41,346 nucleotides of DNA from Paludibacteraceae bacterium. GTDB lineage: Bacteria; Bacteroidota; Bacteroidia; Bacteroidales; Paludibacteraceae. The notes under the pieces are model-generated. The model worked only from the letters and a program-made list of their open reading frames with translations. It made no database searches and had not been told where the DNA came from. This document shows positions 7,461-15,931 of this stretch, in pieces; position 1 is the stretch's first letter; every line of letters starts with the position of its first letter. Position numbers and translations under genes: made by a program. Where the stretch lies: assembly GCA_017430235.1 (NCBI GenBank), contig JAFRNH010000059.1, forward strand, positions 1 to 41,346. The letters are read 5' to 3'.

Positions 7461-9128
7461 TCAGAATCCGATAGTAATAGTTTTAGTTTGTCCAGCTTCA
7501 ATATTTATTGTTTTTTTCTCTGATTTTGGATAAAGAAGATATCCTTTTGCTTGAGTTGCCTTGATTTCGTAATTTCCAGCGTCATGCTCTGTTATTTCGT
7601 ATTCTCCATGTGCGGGAATCGTTGGGATTCCTTTGCTTCCGCCGTGAGTGTTAAGTCTTTTATATTCAACCTTATACGGATAAGATGACCTGTTTTTAAT
7701 TATAATTTTAATAGTTTTAGAGTCGCTGTATGCTTTTGCTCTAGCGGTCAAGTCTTTTGTCATTATCTTAAAGATATTATGGATCTTTGCATTTAAGTTA
7801 TTGTATTTGTCATACAACTCGCTTATTTTAGAAGTATAATCTGTATTGGCACAACAAGGACCGTTGATGTCACATGTCAAGTTACTACAGTTATAATATT
7901 GTTCTTTTATTTTCGGTAATAAATTCTGTGCTTCCATTTCTAGATTTTCCCAATCGGGTTTAATCGTTTCGAACTCTGAAAGATAATGCTCGCATATTTT
8001 TTGGTTTTCTGAGTTTCCATCCTGCAAGAGGATTAATACACTCATAAATAATTCTCCTGCCTCTTTTTGTTCTGATGTACCATCTTTAGACATATATTCT
8101 TCCATTATTACATCTAAAGAACTTTTTGTTAGATGTGCATCTGCTAGTTTTCCTAATCTAATAGCGTCAAGGTAATTTTCATTTATTGAGCTTAACTTTT
8201 GTTCTTTGCCTATATTCCATATGATTCCTTCACATCCATATAATGAGAAATCAGAAAAGAAATAACGAGATATCCATGCGGTTGACTCGTCGTTTAAATC
8301 GTTCAAAGCATTCATTAGACAATCAGTCACAGATGATATTAGATTTGGGGATGTTTGTGCTTTTTCTATTAATCTCTGTAAATTTTGAGTGTTGATTTTG
8401 GGTCCTTCTACTTCTATTTCCACCTCAAAGCCTGACTGAGAGAATTTTTTATTGACCTCATTTCTATTCGAATATGCGAGTCCGTATGAATTACCTTTAT
8501 TGTTCAACTTTGCATCTACTCCTGATTCCAATTTTTTTTTCACTTCATCCTTGGTGATTTTTTTTGATAAAACGACCTTTATAGATGACGATTTCCCATA
8601 GCCTGAAACATAATGTGAACCATATCTGGTTTTAAATGTCTCGAAATTTTCATTAGTTATTAATTGTTGTGCATCTGTTGTAAAAACGGGATCATCTAGA
8701 TAAAAATAATTGCCGAAGTCTATTGTGGCAATAAATATCAGACGCTCTACTTCCTTTGAAGAGACAGAAGTCATCTCGTCCAAAATTGAAGCATTTATAT
8801 TAAAAATGTTGGTAAAGGATGCATTTGCCGAGTAATGGTTTGAGTTGAATTTGGAAAATTCATAATCGTTTTTTGTATAAAAAACATTTACGTTCGTTTT
8901 AGCTCCGCTTTGTTGCCTTTTTATTCGGCTAAGATCTCTAGATGCACTTGTAAAACAGTTCCTTGTAGGTGAAAACGGGTCTGTAATATTAAAACCTTTA
9001 CCAATTTCAATTGCAGCTTGTTGATCTTCTGTTTTAAAAAAAGATGCATCATAACTGCTTCTACTTTGTGCTAATAATGAAATAAATGAAAGCACAGATA
9101 ATATGGTTGTTGCTAGTAACCTTCTCAT
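7461..9128 (-). CDS. Secreted MACPF (perforin-like) domain protein
   Basis: This is a 555-residue protein with a Sec signal peptide (residues 1-20, ending LLAQ). Residues 162-178 read FETFKTRYGSHYVSGYG, close to the MACPF signature ([FY]-G-[TS]-H-[FY], then a glycine-rich turn). The flanking ~60-290 has the expected alternation of beta strands and charged helical stretches (SKKITKDEVKKKLESGVDAKL). A helical region follows (~300-420), then a Cys-rich loop (NCSNLTCDINGPCCANTDY), then a C-terminal beta-sandwich-like domain (IKIIIKNRSSYPYKVEYK to the end). Bacteroidales use secreted MACPF proteins as strain-killing toxins (BSAP family); whether this one kills is inference. It leads two paralogous secreted genes. 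Confidence 0.72.
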   Translation of the reverse strand: MRRLLATTILSVLSFISLLAQSRSSYDASFFKTEDQQAAIEIGKGFNITDPFSPTRNCFTSASRDLSRIKRQQSGAKTNVNVFYTKNDYEFSKFNSNHYSANASFTNIFNINASILDEMTSVSSKEVERLIFIATIDFGNYFYLDDPVFTTDAQQLITNENFETFKTRYGSHYVSGYGKSSSIKVVLSKKITKDEVKKKLESGVDAKLNNKGNSYGLAYSNRNEVNKKFSQSGFEVEIEVEGPKINTQNLQRLIEKAQTSPNLISSVTDCLMNALNDLNDESTAWISRYFFSDFSLYGCEGIIWNIGKEQKLSSINENYLDAIRLGKLADAHLTKSSLDVIMEEYMSKDGTSEQKEAGELFMSVLILLQDGNSENQKICEHYLSEFETIKPDWENLEMEAQNLLPKIKEQYYNCSNLTCDINGPCCANTDYTSKISELYDKYNNLNAKIHNIFKIMTKDLTARAKAYSDSKTIKIIIKNRSSYPYKVEYKRLNTHGGSKGIPTIPAHGEYEITEHDAGNYEIKATQAKGYLLYPKSEKKTINIEAGQTKTITIGF

Positions 9129-9234
9129 ATCACATAAAATTAAATTCTATTTTTGATAATTCTCTCTGTAGAGCTCTTTATCCGAAGATACATGAAACCT
9201 CTAATTCTCAAATACATCTACTTGATGTATTTAA

Positions 9235-9663
9235 TTATTGAACAGCATTAGCCCTAATCACTTCACATTTGAATGTAGAAACATCTCGTGGAAGTTTTAC
9301 TTTTTTCTCAAAAATCTTTGGCTGAGATGTAATAGTTTTATCTATATATACATCTTCTGAGCCAACAAATACATTGTTTTTTGAAAAAAAACTAATACGT
9401 ATTACCACGTCAGTGTATTTTGTATACTGTGCCTTGTTTTTTATATGACCTCTAATGGTCCATTTACTATTAAATATTTTTTCTGGTGACAAAATTTCTG
9501 CATTAACGTCAATGTACAAAATGGGCCATTTCATCTCATTTTCCATCTCGAATTGTTTCGTTTGTAATTCACGTAATTTTTGTTCGGCGGCGCTATTGTT
9601 ATTACATGAATAGAATGAAAGCATAAATGTCAACAGAATCAATGATACACAAATCTTCTTCAT
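9235..9663 (-). CDS. Small lipoprotein upstream of the MACPF gene
   Basis: This is a 142-residue protein. The signal sequence ends in a lipobox (SFYSC, Cys20) followed by NNNSAAE, so it is likely lipid-anchored. A short charged helix (EQKLRELQTKQFEMENEM) precedes a beta-rich domain with WTIRGHIKNKAQYTKYTDVVIRISFFSK, which has the look of an extracellular immunoglobulin-like (FxLYD-type) fold. It precedes the MACPF gene by 106 bases on the same strand. An immunity or docking role is conceivable by analogy with toxin loci but not shown. Confidence 0.7.
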   Translation of the reverse strand: MKKICVSLILLTFMLSFYSCNNNSAAEQKLRELQTKQFEMENEMKWPILYIDVNAEILSPEKIFNSKWTIRGHIKNKAQYTKYTDVVIRISFFSKNNVFVGSEDVYIDKTITSQPKIFEKKVKLPRDVSTFKCEVIRANAVQ

Positions 9664-10416
9664 ATTGTGAACTGTTTAAATATTAATATACATTGTAATC
9701 CTTATATCTAGTATAATCAGCTAAAAAACTTTACAGTAGTAATAGTCAAGTCCTTTTGCCTTGTTTAACTAATTTTTAAAAAGACTTAACTATAGATTCT
9801 ATAGAATCATCCATCTTTATATGTCCAGTTCCCAACAATATGTTATTATGGGAATAAAAATTTTAAGATGACTAGTTTGTAAATTTTTTAGTTCTATTCT
9901 TATTTTGTTGAGTTTATCCACATACCGACAAAAAAGAAGCGTGAAACTTAACCTTGTTTCCCGCTCCCTTGGTATTTGGCGTAACCTGTAACTGCAAGAA
10001 ATTAAAGTTAAGCTCACGCTATAAGCGTGAGCAACCTTAACCTATATCTTCAGTTACTTATAAATCGCCAAATTTAAAGGGAGAAGAATCTAAGCTAAAT
10101 TGCTTTTGTCGTTATGTATCTTTGCATGTACAGGTGTCTCTATTCTTACCTTGCACATGATAAATTATAAAAATTTTAACCGTTTGTTGAATTAAATTTG
10201 CAATAGAAATTGGGCATCTTATTGATTTTTAGTATTTTGATGGTGTAAAAACAAAATCAATACTATTTTATTGTCTTGAAGTGCACAATTTTGTCACAAG
10301 TTTAAAAAGAATTTATGTGATTTGCAAGCAATTTGCAGTCTTTTGATTCATCCTCTTTTCGTTTAATCTCTTCTTATATAATTTTCAGCAAATCATAAAA
10401 ACATTAAAATCTCTTC
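9664..10416. other. Gene-poor stretch
   Basis: No convincing gene in about 750 AT-rich bases. It holds the 120-bp inverted repeat at 9964-10083, an isolated TATCTTTG (-7-like, 10117-10124, plus strand) without a -33 partner, and a weak hairpin (ATTGATTTT 10221-10229 / AAAATCAAT 10253-10261). Confidence 0.5.
9964..10083. repeat. 120-bp imperfect inverted repeat with a perfect central hairpin
   Basis: The outer arms (9964-9981 and 10066-10083) match as inverted repeats at 15 of 18 bases (CTCCCTTnnnATTTGGCG). The centre is a perfect 9-bp stem GCTCACGCT (10012-10020) with a 3-base loop, and GTTAA/TTAAC (10007-10011, 10037-10041) pair around a 4-base bulge. The intermediate parts also align (TAACTG / CAGTTA). 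It could be a structured RNA or a MITE-like remnant. Confidence 0.65.
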
Positions 10417-11994
10417 TTAAAGCCGTTCTATCTTACATTTATGATCTTTCGTTTTCTCATCGTAGTTGATGCCGACGAAGAGAAGGTCGCCTTTGTAGTT
10501 GTTCAATGCTTGACAATAGTTTTTGTCCTTGATTTGCTGCAAGGCACTTTCTGCACTCTTGTTGTGTTTCAGTTCGATCACCATGGCTGGGATGTTGGGC
10601 AGGTATGGGATCAATACTAGGTCTGCATAGCCTTTGCCCGTAGGCAACTCCTTGAAGATCGTGTAGCGGGTGTTGGCGTAGAAATAAGCCAGACAGATGG
10701 CACTCTGAAAGCAATGCTCGTCGTTGTAGGTGAGTGGGTTGGTCACCTCGGTGTGGGCAGCGTCGAGTGCATGAGCCACTGCCTCCTCGTTGCCTTGGAT
10801 AGTATCGTCGAGGAGCTTTTTGGAGGCGTTGATGATGGAAAACAACTTGGCATAATTGTCGTCAAATTTTACCGCCTTAACCCATTCTTGTCTTACTTCC
10901 TCGTTTGGAATACAACAGGTCATGGTGTCCTCATCGTAGGAGAGGTAACCTAAATGTATCAGGTAGGTGAAAACATCATCCTTTCCCCTGAAATTAAGTG
11001 TGTTGGTATAGGAGGTCACATCCAGTTCGACATTCTTTCCAGCCAGCATGCTGACCACATCGTCCCTTATGCCATTGAAATTTAGCTGTATGTAGTCTGA
11101 CACAGCCTCGAACGAACCTGTAGTACTCCAATTGTTCCTACATTTCTTGTCCAGCATGGCGCAGACAATAGAGTGTGAGTTGTGTATTCGCAGGTCATTC
11201 AGTTTATAACCGTTGTACCAGCGTGCACATTCATCCTTGTCCATGTCGTATTTTTCACACAGCGCCTTCACTTCATCCTCTGTAAATCCTATGATCCCTG
11301 CGAACTGGCGTGGACGTATCATCGTGTATTCCATAAACTCATTGAGCTTAGATTGCACCTTGTCCCTGACGATTGGAATGATGCCCGTGATGTAGGCGAG
11401 GGCGATGGCGGGACGGATGGTCGTGCCTTTGAACAATCCGTTCAAAAAGCTCAGGTAGTTGTCGAATAACGAGTTCGGAACCCGTTCCCGTACCAAGATA
11501 TCATATTCATCAATAATGATTACAAATTTTTCCCCTGTTTCCGCATATACCCGGAGAATACATTGGTCTATACTGTTGTCCTGCTCCGAAAAAGCGATGT
11601 CCTTGAACTGTATCTTAAATTCATCCGCGACACGCTTGTCAATCTGACTTATTAGTTGCGCCTCCTCGTTTTTTTTCTTGGAATTTTGATATAACTCGTT
11701 CAAATCCAACTTGATGACGTTGAATTTGTTCAGGTACTTGTCAAAACCGGACACTTGTCCGAGGTTCATCCGGCTGAATACATCTTTTGTGTCGCAACCT
11801 TTTGAATAATAGGCCGATATCATGTTGCCCACCATGCTCTTGCCGAAACGTCGGGGACGAGAGATGCAGACAAAATCCTCCTTGGTACTGACCAGTTTGT
11901 TCAGTTCCTCTATCACCAAGGATTTATCGATGTAAATTCTTGTCCCTTTGTCTTCCAAGAATGCGTCCGCATTCGGATTCAGATATAAGCCCAT
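10417..11994 (-). CDS. AAA-ATPase-like / PD-(D/E)XK nuclease-domain protein
   Basis: This is a 525-residue protein with the two-part plan of the large Bacteroidetes/Clostridia AAA-ATPase_like + DUF1703-type family. The N-terminal half has a Walker A in SRPRRFGKSMV (45-55) and a Walker B-like FVIIIDEYDILV (~157-168). The C-terminal half ends in a PD-(D/E)XK-like core, GKGYADLVLIPYL...AMVIELKHNKS (Asp, then E-x-K). Genomes often carry many copies, suggesting selfish or defence-related behaviour; the exact role is unknown. No signal peptide, hence cytoplasmic. It is monocistronic, with a -7 element at 12018-12025. Confidence 0.88.
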   Translation of the reverse strand: MGLYLNPNADAFLEDKGTRIYIDKSLVIEELNKLVSTKEDFVCISRPRRFGKSMVGNMISAYYSKGCDTKDVFSRMNLGQVSGFDKYLNKFNVIKLDLNELYQNSKKKNEEAQLISQIDKRVADEFKIQFKDIAFSEQDNSIDQCILRVYAETGEKFVIIIDEYDILVRERVPNSLFDNYLSFLNGLFKGTTIRPAIALAYITGIIPIVRDKVQSKLNEFMEYTMIRPRQFAGIIGFTEDEVKALCEKYDMDKDECARWYNGYKLNDLRIHNSHSIVCAMLDKKCRNNWSTTGSFEAVSDYIQLNFNGIRDDVVSMLAGKNVELDVTSYTNTLNFRGKDDVFTYLIHLGYLSYDEDTMTCCIPNEEVRQEWVKAVKFDDNYAKLFSIINASKKLLDDTIQGNEEAVAHALDAAHTEVTNPLTYNDEHCFQSAICLAYFYANTRYTIFKELPTGKGYADLVLIPYLPNIPAMVIELKHNKSAESALQQIKDKNYCQALNNYKGDLLFVGINYDEKTKDHKCKIERL

Positions 11995-12017
11995 ATTGTA
12001 TCCTTTTATTAGCCTTA

Positions 12018-12025
12018 CAAAGATA
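12018..12025 (-). promoter_or_regulatory. -7 element for the ATPase/nuclease gene
   Basis: On the minus strand this reads TATCTTTG (fits TAnnTTTG), 23 bases before the ATG at 11994. A matching -33 TTTG is not evident. Confidence 0.45.
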
Positions 12026-12051
12026 AAATTTTTTCGAAATAATTACGAATG

Positions 12052-12305
12052 AGTCATAGTGCTTCCCATTTTTTTACAACAGATTAACATAAAAACATTT
12101 TATTCCGTGTCGCCCTTTCAGGGCTCTGTCCTCACCCGTCATCATTTCCACATAGGGGCTTACGCCACCTGCCTATGATATGTCGTCCCTTCGGGACTGG
12201 CGACAGTACTATAGTTATGGGTAAAACGTTTTTGTTTTATGTGTCAGATTGAAACCACAAAGTGGAATTTTTGCCCCCACTCTTCAGTCATAGAGCTTCC
12301 CATTT
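12052..12305. mobile_element. MITE-like element between 20-bp direct repeats
   Basis: AGTCATAG-nn-CTTCCCATTT occurs at 12052-12071 and 12286-12305 (19 of 20 identical). Between them lies a block whose ends are inverted (AAAAAC-n-TTTTA at 12091-12101; complement at about 12222-12233). The block contains three small hairpins: GCCCT-TTC-AGGGC (12112-12124), CATAGG/CCTATG (12151-12177) and GTCCC-TTC-GGGAC (12185-12197). There is no ORF. It looks like a non-autonomous insertion; a search is needed to see copies elsewhere. Confidence 0.45.
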
Positions 12306-12322
12306 GACAACTGGTTAATCTG

Positions 12323-15151
12323 TCATTTTTTTAACCATTTATATCCATTGATGCTATATACTCCTTGTGAGAGTGTCACGTTGCGTATCTCATCCTTGTC
12401 CATTGAGATAGTCTGCACGATACGTCCGTTCATGTCACAAATCGTCACCACCTGATTTTTGAGAGAGTGGAGTGTGATGTACTCCTCATCTTCATAGATG
12501 AGTAGGGCTAATTCTTGCTCCTCCTTGTCGGAGAAGATGATTTCATCGTTATTTGTGGTTTGTTCATACCCCTTCGACTCTATCCATTTTTGATAGCTGC
12601 CATCCGATTCGTCTGTGATAGGTGCGTAGTTGTATTTTTGCGAATCGAAACAGAAGGCGAACTGACACGCATCTAACTTTTCCCAATTGCCAATGCCCGC
12701 AATTCCGTTAGCAGTTGGTGAAGCACTGAAATTGGTCAGTGCTTTCGAATTGTTGTTTCTTGGTTGAAAGTAGAAATAACCGTCGTGTGTGTTGGAAGAT
12801 GTGATTTTCCACTGTTGGTCTTCTCGTCCGGTGGAGTCGGAGAGGAAGACACCATCGCTACCTGCCGTCAGTGCTTCTCCTTGTGCTGTGGTTAAGATGG
12901 CATAATTGCCGGTTGTGGAGACACGGAAGGAGAGGTTGATCTCGTCGTTATCTTCTGTCAATAGAATCTTCCCATCTTTGTTGGAAAGGATCTTGTTGGC
13001 ATTTTTAGAGAGGAGCAGATAACTTTTTCCTTCTTCAAAATGATCTACTCTTCTATATCGGTTGATTTTATCGAAGATGGAGAGGTCCCATTCAGAATAG
13101 AAGTGGATGATTGGGTAGCCGGTTCGCATATCAATAGGTAGCCAGATATGCCATGACTCGCCTACGTTAGCGTCGCTGAAGTAGTCGCCACCTTTCCAAC
13201 GGTCTCCCATGAAGATGTAGGCATCATATTTATTAGGTACTTTAAAGACGTAGTTGCTTTGTGAATGGTAACTCTTGTTGTAATCCTTGTCCACGCATGG
13301 ATTGCCCTTGTCATTCCATCCACTGAGAGGCAACTGAGAGTAGGAGGAGTGAGCAGGATTAGGGTCCCAGCCTGTGCAACCTGATGTGATAGCCACGAAG
13401 CGTTTATGGTATTTGAAGATGGCCGGAGCTTCATATTGTTTTTGAACAAATATTCGTTCCCACGTGTTGGATAGATCCAGATAATCTTTTGTCAGCAGCG
13501 TGCCGTGCATGGTCATGTTCTCTTCGGCCGAACCGAAGTGATAGCCAGCGTTGTAATCAGGGTCGAATAGGAGTGTCTGGTCGCGAGAACCAGAAGGTTG
13601 CTCATCACCCCTCGGACGCATGGTTTTAAGGAACGTGTAAGGTCCAGTGATTTTATCACTGTATAGAATAGCCACACGAGAGGCGGCATAACCCGAACCG
13701 TTTTCCCAATGCACCCACATGACATATTTGCCTGTGTTGGGACAATACATCACCTTCGGACGTTCCAAGGTGCGTCCGTAGTTCATGTCTTGGTAGTCGT
13801 TGCGTAGCGCAGCTTCCGGACATTTATAAGCCATTCCCTCCAGTTTCCAGTTGTATAAGTCTTTTGAAGTATAGCAGACGATACCATTGCTTCTGACGGG
13901 AGAGGGACGATAGTTCTCGCCAAACCAGTAGTAGGTGCCGTTTTCATAGATGACACAACCACCATGAGCATTGATGTGATTGCCGGCTTCGTCATACCAG
14001 TTCATACCTAAACGAAGAGCAGAGCTACCTATATGAAAGGATTTGTAAGGTTGCTCAGGTTCGCCATCCACACGAATCAGGTGCCAGTAATGTTTTCCAT
14101 CCGTACCATCCTTGTCGCTATACACACCTTTGCCATCGCTTGTGCCATCCGTTCCCAAGTATTTACTGTTGGAAGCAAATTGGAAGCGAACATATAGGTC
14201 CTCGTTGGGAGCATAATCGATTTTGAAGCGAGCCGTGTTGTTGGAGGATGAGTTGGCAAGGTTGACGTTATATTCGCCAGAGGCGTTCAGATAGGTGTTG
14301 GAAGCCACATTTTTAATGGCGTATGTATTGTTGCCTGCCGCTTCGAACACAAACTGTTGAGCCGTGTTGAATTTTCGGTTTTTGATTTGAATGTTGTTGT
14401 TTTCGTTGGATAAATAGCGGTTGCTGGCATGCATGATGTAGTATTTCTCCCCAGTGACAAAAGCAGGGTTGCGTTGGTTGTTGTAGTTGGTGAGAGCTGT
14501 GTTTAATGTTTGGGTAGCGGTGATGATCTCTTGCTGAGAAGAGGCGTTTTGTAGAGTGATATCAGCATCATCTATGGCATCTTGCAGTTTTTTGCGTGTG
14601 GCGCTGGAGAACTGACCTTCCTTGTCTCCCTCTATGGTTGAGGCTAGTCTGTTTTCAGCCTTGGCAATGATGGTTTGCAATCCATCGGTGACTAACTGAG
14701 AGCCGTTTGCCTCGCGAAGATACCAGTAGTGCAGGGTCTCTTTGCCGTTCTTGTCGGAATAGACGCTACTGCCAGGAGCTGTACCATCCGTACCCAAGTA
14801 CAGATTGTTGTCAGCGCATTTGAATTTGACGAAGTCGCCGCCGCTGCTCTCTATTGAGAATTTGGCCACGTTGCCAGTGGAGGAGGAGTATTCAGTGTTC
14901 CATGTCTCCTTCTTGGCAATATTGGTACCCGTTTTTTTGTTCTTAATCAGATAGTAATTGCCCGATTGCACAAATTGAAAAGTTTGGCTTTCAGAAGCAT
15001 CGAAAGTATGAAGATTGGGGGTTCCATCCACAGATGAGAGTGCCATACCGCTGGAATGGAAGATATAATAAGACGTTTGAGTGCTTACAGCATACAAGCA
15101 TATTGTGAGTGCAGCGAAAAAGAAAGATAAAATAGTTCTTTTGTTTATCAT
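12323..15151 (-). CDS. Secreted GH43 exo-beta-1,3-galactanase-like enzyme with T9SS tail
   Basis: This is a 942-residue protein. Order: signal peptide (1-~21); ricin-like beta-trefoil segment (~25-150); short helical FIVAR-like linker (~155-225); second beta-trefoil-like segment (~235-362, repeating YLGTDGT...VYSDK...HYW); GH43-type five-bladed propeller (~372-700); C-terminal ricin-like segment (~705-840); T9SS sorting tail (~870-942, ending GVYSINGYKWLKK). In the propeller, NAHGGCVIYENGTYYWFGE, ERPKV (E464), YEAPAIFK (E575) and SQSNYVF (Q632) match the exo-beta-1,3-galactanase subfamily (GH43_24 type), where Glu is the acid and Gln stands in for the base. Likely acts on the cell surface on arabinogalactan- or mucin-like galactan; substrate is inferred. 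Confidence 0.85.
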   Translation of the reverse strand: MINKRTILSFFFAALTICLYAVSTQTSYYIFHSSGMALSSVDGTPNLHTFDASESQTFQFVQSGNYYLIKNKKTGTNIAKKETWNTEYSSSTGNVAKFSIESSGGDFVKFKCADNNLYLGTDGTAPGSSVYSDKNGKETLHYWYLREANGSQLVTDGLQTIIAKAENRLASTIEGDKEGQFSSATRKKLQDAIDDADITLQNASSQQEIITATQTLNTALTNYNNQRNPAFVTGEKYYIMHASNRYLSNENNNIQIKNRKFNTAQQFVFEAAGNNTYAIKNVASNTYLNASGEYNVNLANSSSNNTARFKIDYAPNEDLYVRFQFASNSKYLGTDGTSDGKGVYSDKDGTDGKHYWHLIRVDGEPEQPYKSFHIGSSALRLGMNWYDEAGNHINAHGGCVIYENGTYYWFGENYRPSPVRSNGIVCYTSKDLYNWKLEGMAYKCPEAALRNDYQDMNYGRTLERPKVMYCPNTGKYVMWVHWENGSGYAASRVAILYSDKITGPYTFLKTMRPRGDEQPSGSRDQTLLFDPDYNAGYHFGSAEENMTMHGTLLTKDYLDLSNTWERIFVQKQYEAPAIFKYHKRFVAITSGCTGWDPNPAHSSYSQLPLSGWNDKGNPCVDKDYNKSYHSQSNYVFKVPNKYDAYIFMGDRWKGGDYFSDANVGESWHIWLPIDMRTGYPIIHFYSEWDLSIFDKINRYRRVDHFEEGKSYLLLSKNANKILSNKDGKILLTEDNDEINLSFRVSTTGNYAILTTAQGEALTAGSDGVFLSDSTGREDQQWKITSSNTHDGYFYFQPRNNNSKALTNFSASPTANGIAGIGNWEKLDACQFAFCFDSQKYNYAPITDESDGSYQKWIESKGYEQTTNNDEIIFSDKEEQELALLIYEDEEYITLHSLKNQVVTICDMNGRIVQTISMDKDEIRNVTLSQGVYSINGYKWLKK

Positions 15152-15411
15152 GACAATTTTTTTATGTTTATGTTTACGTGTATATGGTTTTTCAAGCGAC
15201 TAATTTACAAATAAATATAAAAACAGGAAGATTAAGAGACTGAAAAAAAACAACTTTTTATTGAAATTTTCAATGAAACATTTTTAAAGATGACTTATTT
15301 TGATTAATTTGCATGGATTTTCAGATGGAACCACTGAGAATTATTGTGTTATATATACCGTGAAAGGACAAATATTACATATAAATATTAACAGAACGAA
15401 TATTATTAGAG

Positions 15412-15681
15412 ATGAAAAAGGTATTTTTATTTTTGGCGGTGTTTTGTGCAGGATTGTTTGTCTGGGCTGAAACCCAAATTAATTTTCACTTGTCGTTTGG
15501 ATGGGTTGAGACAGTGAACATATCTGAGATTGACACCATTCGATTTGTTGGGAAAGAAGTAAGAACGGAGGGAGAATACGTTAAGAATTTTTCGCGAGAT
15601 ATATTGGATAGCATTACATTTACATTGGCAGATCCTATTATGGTGGAGGATGAAGACGGGACGGATAATGACTCAAATTGA
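15412..15681 (+). CDS. Small exported protein of unknown function
   Basis: This is an 89-residue protein with a good signal peptide (MKKVFLFLAVFCAGLFVWAE). The mature part contains two related phrases, ISEIDTIRFVG and RDILDSITFTLA. The D-(S/T)-I-x-F pattern recurs in Bacteroidetes exported proteins, followed here by an acidic tail (EDEDGTDNDSN). It is divergent from the galactanase-like gene. Small but probably real because of the signal peptide; function not recognised. Confidence 0.65.
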   Translation: MKKVFLFLAVFCAGLFVWAETQINFHLSFGWVETVNISEIDTIRFVGKEVRTEGEYVKNFSRDILDSITFTLADPIMVEDEDGTDNDSN

Positions 15682-15801
15682 GGATTGATTATTTAGTTAA
15701 GGTTCAATGTTGTCGCTTCGGTTGAGTGGTGACCAAAAGTGCGTATGAGACAACGACAAACAAAGTGAATGTAATTTTTTTTGAAAAAACAAAGTGAAAA
15801 A

Positions 15802-15832
15802 TTTCGTTTTGCTAAAAAGAAATTTAACTTTG
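15802..15832 (+). promoter_or_regulatory. Likely hppA promoter
   Basis: TTTC (15802-15805), 19 bases, then TAACTTTG (15825-15832): a -33/-7 pair with one mismatch in the -33. This predicts an approximately 95-base untranslated leader before the hppA ATG at 15932. Confidence 0.45.
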
Positions 15833-15931
15833 CTAAACACAAAACAAAAAAAATGTTAATTTGCTTTTTAGAAAACAGCAAAGAATCTTTTTAACGTTGA
15901 AATATAAGTTAAATTTTATTATAGAGAATTT

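Noticed and set aside
9817..10017. 66-codon minus-strand open frame in the gene-poor stretch
   Set aside because: No signal peptide, family pattern or promoter, and it runs into the inverted repeat at 9964-10083.
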